Origin: Progne subis subis
Lineage: Eukaryota; Chordata; Aves; Passeriformes; Hirundinidae
DNA length: 64,000 nt
Reading direction: 5' to 3'
Assembly (NCBI GenBank): GCA_022316685.1
Contig: JAKJHU010000026.1
Location: 5,394,501-5,458,500, forward strand
Numbering within the stretch: the stretch's first letter is position 1; every line of letters starts with the position of its first letter. Below, in pieces: positions 49,333 through 62,280 of this stretch. The notes beneath the pieces are model-generated. The model searched no databases. It saw only the letters and a program-made list of their open reading frames with translations, and was not told the DNA's origin. The translations under genes and the position numbers were made by a program.

Positions 49333-52300
49333 CACATAAGCAAACAAACAAGCAAACAAACAAAACACACACCACCAAATAAGTAGGAAATGTAAATGAA
49401 AAACTTTAGGTCCGTCCTGTGAAATCACATCCACACTGCTAATAACATCTAATCTTTGAACAACAGGATTAATTATAATGGCAATTAGTACACAGAAACA
49501 GAGATGAGTCCATAAGCCGTTTGTTAAAGCTTCATAAAATTAAAACATGATTGAGGTTAGGGAAAAAATGCTCCAGGCCATTTGGTCTGACCTCTTACTT
49601 TGTGCAGTCCTGTGTCCCCTCCAGAGTACTGCTGCTGAAACATGAATTGAGACAGATGAATTCCTACTAAGAACAACTTTTCAGGGCTAACAGTGTAACT
49701 AGTCACGGAAGTTTATGCATTCTAATCCTGGTTTGCCAAAAAACAAATTATATAATTAATATGTTTGTATGTTGAAGAAAAAGTCAGATCCTAAGTCACC
49801 TCAAGACAAATAGTTTGGCTTTGCTTCAAGACCACTGACAAAGGCAGATGCATCTCCCAAACTGAATGAAAGGCATTCAGAATTATCTCTAGAATTCACA
49901 CCTCTTTTCAGTATTTGCAAGGATGATGCTTCATATTTTGCACTATTCTTTGCCTTTTAATTTTATTTAGTGGCCACATTGACCTATTATCTTTATCTGT
50001 TCACAGTATGCTTGAGTTGTACAACTGCTGACAGCAGGAACTAACAAGCTGAAATAAACTGTACTACACACAGACATGGCTAGAGTGCTAACCAAGTAGT
50101 TTGCTTAATGAGTTCCTGGCAGTCTTCTATGGGTGTTAATGAGGAAGAAGTCTAAATCTCATTCACTGTAATTTGACATAAGCACATTAGATAGAACATA
50201 CATTGGTGCTGAAAATAAGATGGAGGGCCACGTGTCACTTAGAGCATGTCACCACCACAAATTTACCTTCAGTTTTGACCTGGCTCTTAGCTCAGCTTTA
50301 AATATTATTTGAAAAATAAATCTTAAGTCTTGTATTTCCATACTTAGAAAAACATGTGCTTGTTCACACTAAGAGAATCCAGGTGTTTTGTTCTTGTTTG
50401 ATAGTTTTTTGTTCTTTAAAGGCAGAATACTTTGTAGTGAAGATATTTTAAAAGCTTGATTGTGTAGATCAAAAATTTTGATAATCCTCTTACTTCATCC
50501 AGCTTTTTTGAATACTTGTTTCTCAGCTACCTTCCACATAGTGGAAACTTTCATTTAATGTGCAAGTCTCGTCCATTTAACACTTTCTTCAGCAGCCTGT
50601 TTCTATGATACCAAACTGGCTGTTTAGTCAAAGAACTCTAAAATACTCTGTTTCAACATGAATTAACAAAGAATGAAGAATGACCTCTGATTCTGGTTAT
50701 GCTCTCATGTATGATGGCTCAGGGAGAAACATTTAAACTCTCTGGTAATATAGCAATATCTGGCTAGCAGAGATGTCCCAGTGAAATGGTATAATGAAAT
50801 ATTCAGGAACTTTTAAATAAAAAGGATTGGTATTTCAGCTTTGGAGCTGAAGCTAAAGGATGTGAGGGAGAGACAAGGAGAACCTTGAGATAAAGGTGTG
50901 TAAGGACGGGACCAAATTGCAGAATAAAGAGTGACAGAACTTACTGGGGTCAGCCAGTTGACAGTATGAAATTCTCTTATAAATCTATATGTCCTTTCAC
51001 ATGTTGCTAACTTTGCCAAAAAATCAGACAATGGCACTGATGCAGAATAACTATCTTTAAAAATGATGTCTCTAGCACTCTAACATTGTTCTTATGAATA
51101 AAATCTCAGCAGAAGCATAGTTATGTCTGATGTCAACAAAATTCTTGCTTTTGTAAACCCAAAATTTTGTTGCTGCAGTTCTAAGCCTGAGATGACAATC
51201 TAGTTTTGTGGGGTTTCTTTCCCACTCTTGCTACTTGTGGAATGAGACAAACATAAGGGAGAAAGAACTTTATCATATAACAGTGATAATCTTAGTGCAA
51301 ATCATCGTGAAAACAAGGAATGTCTGAGACATGGTCTTTCAGAGCTCATACTAGATAACCAAAGGAGAAGCAAGGAATGTTCATACTTTCAAGTATCATC
51401 AGAGTAAAGCAAAGAAGCATGGAATGTTAGGAGACCTGAATTTAGGGACTCATCTTCATTCTGTTAGGTAGTCTCTGCACTTCCACAGATCAGCAGCAGT
51501 GTGCTGAGATTCCCACTTGTACTATTGAACAAAAAAAAAGCCAATACGGGGTCGAACAAAAGGATCCATCCCACTTTATATGTAACAGTTTTTAAAAAAA
51601 CATGTTTAGAGAAGGGTATAAAACCAGGTCAAACACTGTAAATTTTCTTCTCAATATACTCTCCCAGCTTTAAAAAAATCAATGAATTTTCTGAGCTACA
51701 CATAATTATGCCTCCAGTAACCAATCTCTTTGCACACAGTTTTGGGTTTGCCAAACTCAGTTCTGTAACACTTTAAATTTTCTTAACATACCACCACAAA
51801 ATTCCTTAGCACAGCAGGCCAGGTGCCTGGAGCAGTGGAACAAGGCAGTGATGTCTGTGGCTGGGGCAGGGAAAGGGCTAATGGCCAGGGCTCTGAAAGG
51901 TCTCCTGAGCTCAGGAGGAGCTCCCTGCTGAGACGACTCAAGGGCAGACAACTGAAATACACCCTGAGCCCAGGCATTCCAATACAAATAGGAGGGGAAG
52001 AGGAGGGGAACAACCCACCTTGGATTCCGACAGAAACAAAAGGCAGATGAATTTTTTTTGTTTGTTTGTTTCTCCTGAAGAAAATCCTCACCTACAGAAA
52101 TTTTGCAGGGAAAATCTGTGGTGATAATATGAATGGCATTAGTCTTCAATGACATCTGAGAAGTTGTGTGCGTAGCTTTGATCTTACTGTACCAAAAGCT
52201 CTTAAACTGCCAGTGAAATCCTTGCAGCTAAATTTTGTTGTATGAAGTGCTTTAGTTTCACATTTTGTTTATTTAAGTCAGAGCACTGAAAAATAGATTG

Positions 52301-53895
52301 TAAAATAACAGAAAGAATAAAAACATATCTCATTGTATTGTTAAACTTCAGATCACTTCAGTTGCATGGTGCCACTCATAGGGAAAAAAATGCACTGCTG
52401 TTGCACCAACATTTGCCTTGAAGAAAAATCAAGAAAATACTGCAAGTTGACTGTCTTCTTGAGTTGAGCTTATGAGCTCATGAGTGAAAAATAGAGCCAC
52501 TGCATCATTTTCAATAATTTTCTGACTTCATACACAACAGCAGTATGCAAATTGAATAAACAACAACAAAACTTGCCTCAAAATGGATTCCTAATTGTCT
52601 TTTCACTGCCTAGGAAATATTTATTTTTTTTAGATAGGTGCCTGAGGAGTGTGAAGATGGAGCCTCCCACACCAAAATTGCAATTAATTTCTGAATTGTC
52701 GGAGTCCCTTTCCTGATGAGAGGGATGCTTCATGTCCACTGCTGTAAAGATCTTCCTCAGATCCATAGTGTAGTATCAGTGCTGAACATCTCATATCACT
52801 ACAATCACATGGAAAAACCCTGGGCTAAACGCTCCTCTCATGAAACCTGGAGATGCAGAAGAAAGTGCAAATGTTAATGTCTTGCACATAAGAGCTGCTC
52901 TCCAGGGATTTCTCCCACCTGCTCATCATGTAACCTGAGACACTGTCAGCACTTCTAAATTACTGAGATTACAAAAATAAGTGGCAAAATTTAATTCATT
53001 TTTGCTGAGTTACCATAAATTATTGCACTAAGTGGAAAATCCCTGGTAAAATGTAAAACTGGGAAGCAGTAGTGTTGCTATTAGCAAATGAGAACTTCAA
53101 TATACTCTTTAAGTTAACAAATCTCCAGGTATTTCTGAAAGTCTGTCACTATTCTGCTTAAGGCAACTGCGATTACATGTTTTTACTATACTTTCAAAAT
53201 TTCTATGAAAAGACTTATCACTTAAGCCATACTTCTGCATAAAATTAGATTAAATTCTATGGCTGTTCTAATTTACCTTAGTAAAATGTTGAATGTACCC
53301 TGATATATGAACATATTTCACCTTTTTTCCATGGTTTTTATTATCTTTTTTTTCCCCCCCCCTCCTTATTTTTACTTCCCCATTGTTCCTTTATAACACT
53401 AATGATAGTTTACTACTCAATGAAACAGAAAAATTTCAGTCACTGAGGCAAAGACATTGATACATGCCTCAAGTTTTAGATTTTTGAAGAAAGGATAAGG
53501 AGTTTCTTTGAACTGTACAGACAATCAGGGCATAAGTATTTTAACACTTTTTGTACAATTAAACACAAAAATCGTAGTTCTACAAAATCTTCAAACAAGT
53601 ATTTACAAAGACTATCATAGCATTAAACTTGATTGAAGTATGATATCATATCAGATATTTTGCTTTATAAGTCCCTAGCTGTGAGCATAACTTGCCAAAT
53701 AAAATCAGTTTAATCTACACTGCTTAATCAGTTTCTCTTCAAATTATATTCAATGTTTTCAGATCTCAGGAGATTTTTGTTATTTGTGGCAAGCCTTTAA
53801 AATTTTGTCTGTTCACAATACCTTAGGAAAAATAATTATACTTTCTAGTGTGAAATTTTATTTTAGTTTTCTGCCTTGGTCTTGACCACTACGCA

Positions 53896-53927
53896 GAAGA
53901 GAGAGAGAGCAAGAAAGAGAGTGAGAG
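53896..53927 (+). repeat. GA-rich tract
   Basis: (GA)n is interrupted by GCAAGAAA and GT. A short purine-rich simple repeat. Confidence 0.75.
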
Positions 53928-55125
53928 ATTGATCCAATTAAAAATGAATAACAGAAGAAATGAATTTATTCTTGTTTTACTCAAAGATTAAGGTAACATT
54001 TTCACACAGTCCAAAACTGGAATGGGGTCATGAGCCTGCATTTTACATAAACCAAACCTTTTGTAAACATTTTGATGGGAAAACCATGTATACAGAAAAA
54101 AAGCATGGGCAGAACCACCCCCACTTCTCCTGTTTATCCTCCTAAATATTGTCACATTTTGATGTGCACACAGAGTTTCTGTGTCCTTATGAGTTTTGGT
54201 AAAGGGCGTCTTTATCACATTAAACTTTCTGGGACAGCTGATGTAAAGAGATATCATGTAGGCTGGAGGAAACGAAAAACTGGGGAATCCCTGAGAAGGG
54301 ATCAAGAGAAATAGTGACATAAATGAGGTGACAGCATTTAAACACCAGCTCTCCAAAAGTATTCTCAAGAGACTTGGATGGGGCAAGATGGCTTTTGAAG
54401 GCCACTCTGGAGGATGAAGCTGTTGTTAAAACTTAAGAGATTGAAACTTGCCCTGTATTTTTCATAGTTTCAAAATTAGAAAAGACTGTATGATGAGAAA
54501 AAGGCCAGAGGAGACTGAGGGAAAAGAACCAGAGGGCAGGAAAAAGGACATGACTGAAGTCAAAAGTGGAAGCGATAAAAGTAATAATGAGGAAGGTCAA
54601 GAAACCAGATGATCTGAGATTCCAGGAAGGGGGAAAGGTAGGGAATGTCAAGTGCAAAACATGTCAATACTGAGGAATTTAAAAAATAAAACTGGAAAGA
54701 AGGAGGAAAGGTCAAAGAAAGTCAAGAAAAGGTGTTGGTGCCATCATTTGCTCTCTTTCAGAAAGGTCTGCCTGTCCCCATTTTGCTGTCTCAGAGTGGC
54801 TGCTATTATGACTCTTCAGAAGTCCACTTGAGAATCTCTTTTGTTAGCTATGTCCTCTGTGGTAGTGCATTGCGTAAATGGTTGTGCTGTACAAAACCTG
54901 CAATATCACAGAGTAACTTAAAGTTTACATTTCTAATTGTTTTCTCTTTCCCACTCTGCTGTAAGCACAGATTTTGATTAGATCTACATATGTATTGTAT
55001 ATCCTTCCCTCATGTTGGCACTACCCCTAACTGCTCAAAGCCTCTCAATCTGGTCTTCAAACACCACCTCATGCCTTGGAATTACAAATATACATTAGGA
55101 GTGACAAATGGCAGTTAAAAAAAGG

Positions 55126-55143
55126 AAAAAAAAAAAAAAAAAA
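55126..55143. repeat. Poly-A tract (18 A)
   Basis: An uninterrupted A run preceded by AAAAAAAGG. No element body recognised. Confidence 0.85.
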
Positions 55144-58100
55144 GTGAGCATTTTAGGACATCTGAATTCAATCTTTGCTCATCCACTGGTACATATCTTG
55201 GATGGGTAATGAATTTCCTGTCATTTATTACTAGGCTCTGTTGAAATGATAAGCGGCATTTGGAATATATGATTTTGTAATTCAGTCTAAGGCTTCAGTC
55301 TAAGGCACTAAATCCAGACACAGTGATATGAGAATTGAATGCCATAGCAACAGCTTTATGTACCTGCAATTTTTCATCATCTGCTCTCCTGGTGCTTTCA
55401 CAAAATCAACAACACCATTTTTGTGGTTACTTTGCCTCTTTCATCTCTACAAACTGGAAGATAAATCCCAGTGCCTGCTCTTTATTGCTAGGTCTTTTTT
55501 AGCTAAACTCTTGGTTTAGTCCTAATTACTTATAAGTACTGTCAGATAAATTAAAGATTACCTAGTTTATTTCATTAGGCCTTTTTAATCAATTTTATTA
55601 AGGCAATAAGTTACCAAAACAACATGTTTAATTGGCCAAATAAGTTATACAGAGAGTTAAGAATAATGCCACTGTTAAACTGGAGGTCTGGGTAAAATAA
55701 ACCTGTACTGATGATGAACTATACACTGTGAAAGATCTTGGACCAGTTATCCATGCCTAAAGCTTCACATTTAGATATAGATTTCAACTTTCTTTTCCTA
55801 TCAAGACTTTCTGAAGAGCAAAAATGAGAAAAACCATCACTAGAATATGAGTAACTGTTTCTCCTTTTCTTCTCTACCTTAACAACTAGTCTCAGACTAA
55901 TCTTTTTTTCCAAGACCTATATTCCTTCATGTTACAGGCCAAGTCTGGCACCAGCCTATAACAGAGAGCTGTGAGTCTCAGAGCTACTATCAAAGAAATG
56001 GAAGTGCAATAGATCACTTCTACATTTTTCATTTAATCCATTAGGTTGTTTCAGCCTAATTTTCTAATTTGACTTCTGCATGCACAATGGAAAAATCTGA
56101 ACAGAGAGTTAACTGCCCTTTCTTGTCCTACTTTGGCTGTATTTACACTGTGCTCTGTATTTCAAGGGCTTTTGATAGCATGAATTAAAATGATCTTGTG
56201 CAGTTTTTGAATTAAGTCACAAGCACTGCTCAAAGCACGGAGCAAGAAAGTCTCTGTAAAACCAGCTTAATTGTTCTCTGCCTTCCACTACATGTTTTCT
56301 GATCTGTGGGGTCGTGCAGGGGTTTATGGAATAACTTTCCATTGAATCATTTTGTCTTTGTCTGAACTTTTTAGCTTAAAATTAATGCTGCTTGAGTTTG
56401 ACTGTTCTTTCTCCTGACACAAACTACCTTTGGAGCAGTACTGCTGTAATTTTATGCCCATGTTAATAAACTAAGTTATTGATACACTATTGGCACAAAA
56501 AGAGATTTGACTGGAAAAAAACAAAACAAAATAAAACAAAATGAAAACAACCCACAAACAATAATTTGAACATTTCCAGTCACTTCCAAGGGCTTTACCA
56601 AAATCTTATCAAAATTATTAAAATAGAGGAGAGTACTGAGAGTTTCCAAGTTACTCTACTTTCATATGAAGTTTACAAATACACTACACTCTGGAAGTCT
56701 ACAAACACTTTGACAGCAAACTCTCATAAGTCTTGTAAGTTTTCAGATTCCCGGAACTCTCAAATAGCATATTGTCCAGCACAAGAAGCCAGTAAATAAA
56801 CATAATACCTACAAGCAAAACTAATGTTACATAATACTGCCATACTCTTTTTAACACCTCCATCAAACAGCAAAAATCAGCAAAAGTCTTGCAGGCTGCT
56901 TTATCACTGAGCAAGGATGCAGAAATCATCTCGCCAGTGTAGTTTTCTTCTCTCCATAGAGATACTCACAACTCTAACAGGCTCTAGAACAATACTCGCT
57001 CTCCTCCTGCTTTGGCTCAGGGATCTCTCTCTCTCAAGAACAGAGAATCATATATTTAAAAAATGTGGAGGAGAGTAAACTTCAGATTGTTATACAGATA
57101 TATATTCAAATGCTATGGTCTTTACTTAAAACCTGGAATAGAAGCAGACGTGCAGTAAATATTTCCAATACTGAATATTTTTGTGTTGAGAAAAATTCTA
57201 TTTATTTTCACAATACTGCCAAGCAACAGCTAGAATTTATTCTGGGATCGTGTTTCAGCTTTGTCAGAATAAACGAGGTTTTATATAAGTCCTAGCTCAC
57301 TAGACCTCATAAAAAACCCCCCAAAATACCCAGTAGCAGTAATTCAGGAAAAAAAAGAAAACTGTGGTGATTTATCTTCTGTAAGGATAGCCAAATAAAT
57401 AAAAAGAAGTTAATCTTTCCAAGTCACAAAAGCTAAATATCCTGCTGAATCCAGCAGTTTTACTGTAGAAAAGGAATGATTAACTATATTAAGAAGCAAT
57501 ATTTGAAAAAAGCAATGAAGGAAGAGAAGCTTTCTTGCCTCTGGCAGTGCAGAGTACCCTCTCTGGGCACTGTGAGCCATCCATGCCAACTGTGATTTTT
57601 CTTCTTGGTTTATGAAGCTACTTCTGAAAAGCTGAATATTTGCTTTTGGAAAACAATAAGCTGACCCAAACAGCAAGGTTTATCAAAGTATTATGGAAAT
57701 AGTGCCTAGTGCCATGGAATGATTTGAAAATTTTTTTTTGTTTATTCAAGCCCTTTTTTACTGTGGAGCTTTTAATGTCATCTACCTGTAGCATAGGATC
57801 TTTTTTCATGGTATTAAAGTGGTAATATCACCATTTTTGTCTATTACTAAGCGATGTAGAGAAGCAGAGAGGGTTTTGCAGTAAACAAGCCTGAGTGCAT
57901 TTTTTTTTTTTTAATTCATTCCTGTGGTTTGTTTTAAATGGATTTTCTCTTGGGCTTCTTGCTTCTGAAAGCAGTAAGTCAGGCAGTACAGAGAAAGAAT
58001 TCTTGAAAGGATCACAGTACCTGTTGGACTTGAACAGCTCCATCGTATCAGGGCAAAAAGGTCAATTACACTGTAATGAACCCACTGCTTAGGAAGTATC

Positions 58101-58554
58101 TCATGCTTTTCCACACAAATGTTGTTTTAATATACATGATGTTATTTTTTCTACTCTGAGTGATTGGACCAATGCAATTCTATTCCTCTTGGAAAGCAGT
58201 ATGCAACATTTTGCTCTTAATGCAGAAGTCAGACATCTATGGGTGTATACAACTGCAGTAAAATTGCCTTCAAGTTTATATGATGTTATACAAGTTCCTC
58301 TGCCAAAAAGAAACACAGAAAACCCCTTCCAGTTTTCACCTAGCTATATGATGAGAGATATAAGGTGTTGAAATTGGAAAATTCCACATTAGCCCTTGGT
58401 ATCAAATGTAAGCTGAATTAAAATGTATTTAAGTAGGTGACAATGTGTAGTGGTTTCACGTTCACTAAATTCTGGTCTTAGTACTTACTCTTTCTGTGGA
58501 AGAGAGACTAAGAGAAAAACAAAGCAGGCCCAAACTTAAAAATTAATGAATAGT

Positions 58555-58560
58555 TTTATT
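58555..58560 (-). terminator. LTR polyadenylation signal AATAAA (family E copy 1)
   Basis: Minus-strand TTAATAAAACTATT, identical in context to 62273-62286 on the plus strand in copy 2. Confidence 0.75.
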
Positions 58561-59245
58561 AACACACACTAAAAGAATAGGAAAAAGAAAGTTGGAAAAA
58601 AACTAAAACAGAATGAAACTTTAAAAACACTTTTCATCTGTGTTGAAATCCTTACAAACTGTTCACTTTCTTACAAAAGAACAGAAAGAGACAAAATTTG
58701 TAATTTTCAGTCAGTTTCACTATATGACAATAGTCTTTCATCAATTCTTTAGGGGAAGAGTATCTTTTAGAGTCATGGATCCCACTGACAACTTAGAACA
58801 GTTCTCTTGTGGGCTTTTAACTGTCACAAAAACAACCGCCCAGAGAAACCTGCCTTTGCGACCCTCCCAGGAGGGTCATGGGTCTTAGACTTTTGCATAC
58901 TGGGGTGTCACCTTTTAAAGATGAATAACTCTAAAGCAAAGGATTCTTCATCTCAAGGTACAGAGATATCTTCTCACTTCTTCACTGGTGCAGAGGGCTT
59001 CTCATCTTTATCTCTGTTCAAGCATCTTATAGGATTAATATTACTTAGTTCATCACTAACACCTTTGCTCAAATCCACACACAAATTGAAACAATCATCT
59101 CCCCAAATGCATATCTTTCCTATGATTTAAAGGAATGATCTAAATATAGAGTTAATTTCCATGGCTCAAGTAAGAATGGAACAACCAACTCTCCAACCCT
59201 CTGTCCTAATAGTCTTTTCACTGTTGCTCTACTGACTTCATGCTG

Positions 59246-59264
59246 GTTTTTTTTGTTTGTTTGT

Positions 59265-59296
<32 letters not shown>

Positions 59297-59319
59297 TTGT
59301 TTTTGTTTTTGTTTTTTTC
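59246..59319. repeat. (GTTT)n/(GTTTT)n tract inside LTR
   Basis: T-rich with regular single G bases, giving GTTT then GTTTT units. It is absent as such from the matching place in copy 2 (right of GACAGAGTGTACGTAGA near 61610), so it expanded after the copies diverged. Confidence 0.85.
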
Positions 59320-59849
59320 TCTTTATGTTCACTCTGTCCTTTCTTACTCTCTCAGAGAAAGGCCAAGCTCTGGAAGCTTCATGTTGCCAGGAAAAGGTTA
59401 AATCTTCCCAGAGTCTTTGTCTCTCCCTCTGTAGCTTGTGGTGTTAGATGTTCAAGGCCACGGTGGTGAGGGAGGAAGAACTCACAGAACATCAGAGATC
59501 GGAGCACTCAGGCAGTCCGGAATCACAAAAAAAACCAGGCAGGATCATAAATGCCTTCCTCAGCCCACCCCTCGGTGTAAATCAGGGTGGCCTCAGCCTA
59601 AATGGTGCCCATAGCTCTTATCAGGGGCCCAGCAGAGATCTCTCCCTGCTCCGGGGAAGTTTGGAGGAAGTATTTGTTGTAAAGCAGTGACCTCTCCTTT
59701 CCCCCGCCCCCAGGAGCCGATAGATTCCAGCCAGGCCTCGGGCCAGCTTCCCCCAAAAATGGGGGAGCAGCAGGCCCAGCTCTATGTTACCTGTCTCTCT
59801 CTGGCCAAAGGAAAGAAGGAAAAGACACACTTACATGAAATCAAGGGGT

Positions 59850-59855
59850 TTTATA
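59850..59855 (-). promoter_or_regulatory. LTR TATA box (family E copy 1)
   Basis: TATAAA on the minus strand within ACCATATAAAACCCC, about 175 bp from the LTR start and conserved in copy 2. Confidence 0.65.
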
Positions 59856-60034
59856 TGGTACTTCCCAAAGTTGTATCTAACAATTTTCAGTGGTCAGAAC
59901 AGATGCTAATGTTTGAACTAGCCCTCTGATAGGTCCCTGTCTTTTTTAAAGGAATTCCCAGGTCCTGACCTGGAGAATTATTTTACATTCTTTTATAACT
60001 AAAAAATCAAACTGTACTAACCCATGACACAATG

Positions 60035-60913
60035 CAGAGATCTTTCCTTGTGTTTCTTAATAGCAAATAAAAACACTTTTGGACTAAGAAACTGCAAGAG
60101 ATAAAATATGCAAGCATGTTAACATTCATGTGGTAAAGACAAATTCCATTTTGTATGCTTGCATGTGCAATTATTGATCTACTTTTCAGTGAACTTTTTT
60201 ATTTCTGTGTATTTTTATTGCAGTAGAGAGAAGCTACATCTAGTTGCTACAGTTCCTGTAGTGCCTAACATCTCTTGTAATCATTCTGAGAGCTTAATCT
60301 AGAGGATGGAAATAAAAGCTCTAAGGAAAAGGTGTTCAAAATTCCCAAAGGACTTCTAATGAATCTGCTGGATCAGGAAGCACAAATAATGTAGAAAATC
60401 ATCTGGCATCCCTAGTCACAGGTTATCAATAACACAGTACTTCCAGTCTAATTAAGGGACTAGAGAAAGGAGCTTATGTTGTACATTTCCCTCTTTAACA
60501 CAGATTGTTCATATTGTTACTGGTCCAGAGTTCACTCCTTTTAAAATAATAGGATGTAAATTGTAGATAATGCTACAAATTGGGTTAAACATTTAACGAT
60601 CACAGATGTAGAGACAATACTTTGAAAACACAAAAGCAAATAGATTAAAATACTACCTCTGGTTGCAATTTAACATTTACTTCTATAATATTAGAATTAT
60701 ATATCTGTCACATCTAAATGGGGCACAAAGGCAGGCTTATTTACAGGAAAAATAATACTAAAACAATGGCCATACTGGGACATGTTAAAAACATCTTCAC
60801 ATCTACATTTCTAATTGTGTTTTAGGCTAAAACTATCTACATTCATTTGAAAGCCATAATTACATTATAATTAGATATTGATCATTACACACAATGTTTT
60901 CGTGCACAGGTGC
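60035..60913. other. Unique spacer between two inverted LTRs
   Basis: About 880 bases of AT-rich sequence with no recognised gene or retroviral internal sequence. It does not look like a provirus body, and the two LTRs face opposite ways. Confidence 0.6.
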
Positions 60914-61089
60914 TGTCATGAGCTAGCACAGTTTAGTTTTCAGTTGGGGAGAAAATGTGTTTTTCCCTGCCAGGACCTTAGAGTTGCTTTGGGAGGAGGG
61001 GACGGACAGGGATTTATCAGAATACTAGTTGAGATATTAGCATCTGTTTTAGCCACTGAGAAGTCGAATGTTACTTTGGGAAGTACCAA

Positions 61090-61095
61090 TATAAA
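61090..61095 (+). promoter_or_regulatory. LTR TATA box (family E copy 2)
   Basis: TATAAA within ACCAATATAAACCCC, about 176 bp from the LTR start. The position and surrounding block are shared with copy 1. It is followed within about 50 bp by the GC-rich segment. Confidence 0.65.
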
Positions 61096-62274
61096 CCCCT
61101 CATCCCTGGCAGGTCAGCCTCTTCCGTCTAGGATAGCCATGAGGTAACATCGTGGGCAGTAGGGGAACCTGGCTCAGGCCCCGCTGCCCTCTGGGCGGCC
61201 AGGCCCGGCCCGGCCAGGCCTCTGGGAGCCGCTGCCTGCACGGGAAGTGGCTCGGGCTGGCTGAGCCCCTTTCTTCTGGCTGCCAGAGGGGGAAAGGGGA
61301 GGCTACAGCTCAGCAGTGCTGGCCACATGCTCAGGGCCACGGCAGAAGGATCCAAGCCATGGCTCTGCTCAAGAATGGCTGGCAGCAGAGAAAGAAAGCC
61401 TGCAGCTTCATAGCAACTCTGAGCCCAGCCACCCTAAATGAGACCGAGGGTGGAAAGGAGGACATCATCCAGCCTCCCACATCAGCACAGCTTTGTGTAA
61501 CTACATCACATAGGCTACTGCAGGCCTGGGCATATTTAACCCTTTCCTGGAAACGTGAAGCTTCTAAAGCCTAACCTTTCCCTGAGAGAGAGAAGAAAGA
61601 GACAGAGTGTACGTAGAACAGACACTGCATTAAGTCAGTGGATTAGGAGTAAAAGAACAAATAATACTATTGGAACAGGATTGAAGAGGTGGACATTTTT
61701 AACCGGACTTCTCTAGAGTAAACTATGGAGAAATGGAAATTGTTCTTTGTAGCATCTTAATGTTGTTGGGGGAATGCTAATTCTAGTAAAAATTGGGGAC
61801 TGATGTGATTGAGATTTAACTGAGAACTTTGAAGCCCTCGTTCCTGGATTAAAAGGAGTTGTCAGCCTTTGAGACAAAGATTATTTTAGACTAGAGGAAA
61901 CATTCTTAAACAGTACGCCAGATACACTGAGAGGCCTATGAGTAGCCAGGGGAAAGGCTGCTAATGGATAGAACAGCACAATCTGCAAAAACTCTGGACG
62001 GTTGCAGATTTGTGACACTGGGAGCCACAAGACTGTTTTGTCTTCTGGCGAGTGTCTCCATAAGACTCTAGAGAGTCTCTTCTCTCAAAGTAATGAGAGA
62101 TTAGGTTTAAATGGTGAAACTGACTGAAAATCACAAGTTGTGTCTTTCTATGTTGTTTTGTAAGAAATTTAACAGTTTGTAGGGGGAGGGAAAAGTGTTT
62201 TTGAAGTTTCATTCTGTTTCAGTTTTGGTTTTCTTTTCCCAACTTTTTTTTTTTTTTTTTTCCATTTGTGCATT

Positions 62275-62280
62275 AATAAA
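62275..62280 (+). terminator. LTR polyadenylation signal AATAAA (family E copy 2)
   Basis: AATAAA within GCATTAATAAAACTATTTG, preceded by a T-run and followed by a T-rich downstream region. Confidence 0.75.

Larger units (their letters stand above)
49087..58440. other. Mostly unique non-coding DNA
   Basis: About 9 kb without a supported gene. The largest frames (minus 51757-52155 and minus 53988-54386, both 132 codons) have no recognised domain. A moderately GC-rich patch lies at 51800-52030 and a purine-rich patch at 54470-54730. Simple repeats are at 49231-49378, 53896-53927 (GA-rich) and 55126-55143 (poly-A). Confidence 0.5.
58446..60029 (-). mobile_element. Long solo LTR, family E copy 1 (1.58 kb)
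   Basis: The minus strand starts TGTCATGGGTTAGTACAG at 60029 and ends GTGAAACCACTACA at 58446. CAATG flanks both ends exactly (58441-58445 and 60030-60034), a perfect 5-bp target duplication. The minus strand has a TATAAA at 59855-59850 in the block TTTGGGAAGTACCATATAAA, and an AATAAA at 58560-58555. A GC-rich segment with several CpG lies downstream of the TATA (about 59560-59790). The same landmarks occur in the plus-strand copy at 60914-62412. A T/G-rich tract at 59246-59319 is an insertion or expansion relative to that copy. No gag, pol or env is seen, and frames inside are chance frames. Confidence 0.92.

Noticed and set aside
49545..49625. Possible ancient CR1 tail (aggccatttggtctgacctc)
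   Set aside because: Only one block resembles CR1 and it is heavily diverged. Chance similarity cannot be excluded by eye.
61152..61574. 140-codon plus-strand frame
   Set aside because: It lies inside the GC-rich part of a solo LTR and is not shared as an intact frame by the inverted copy. No family recognised.
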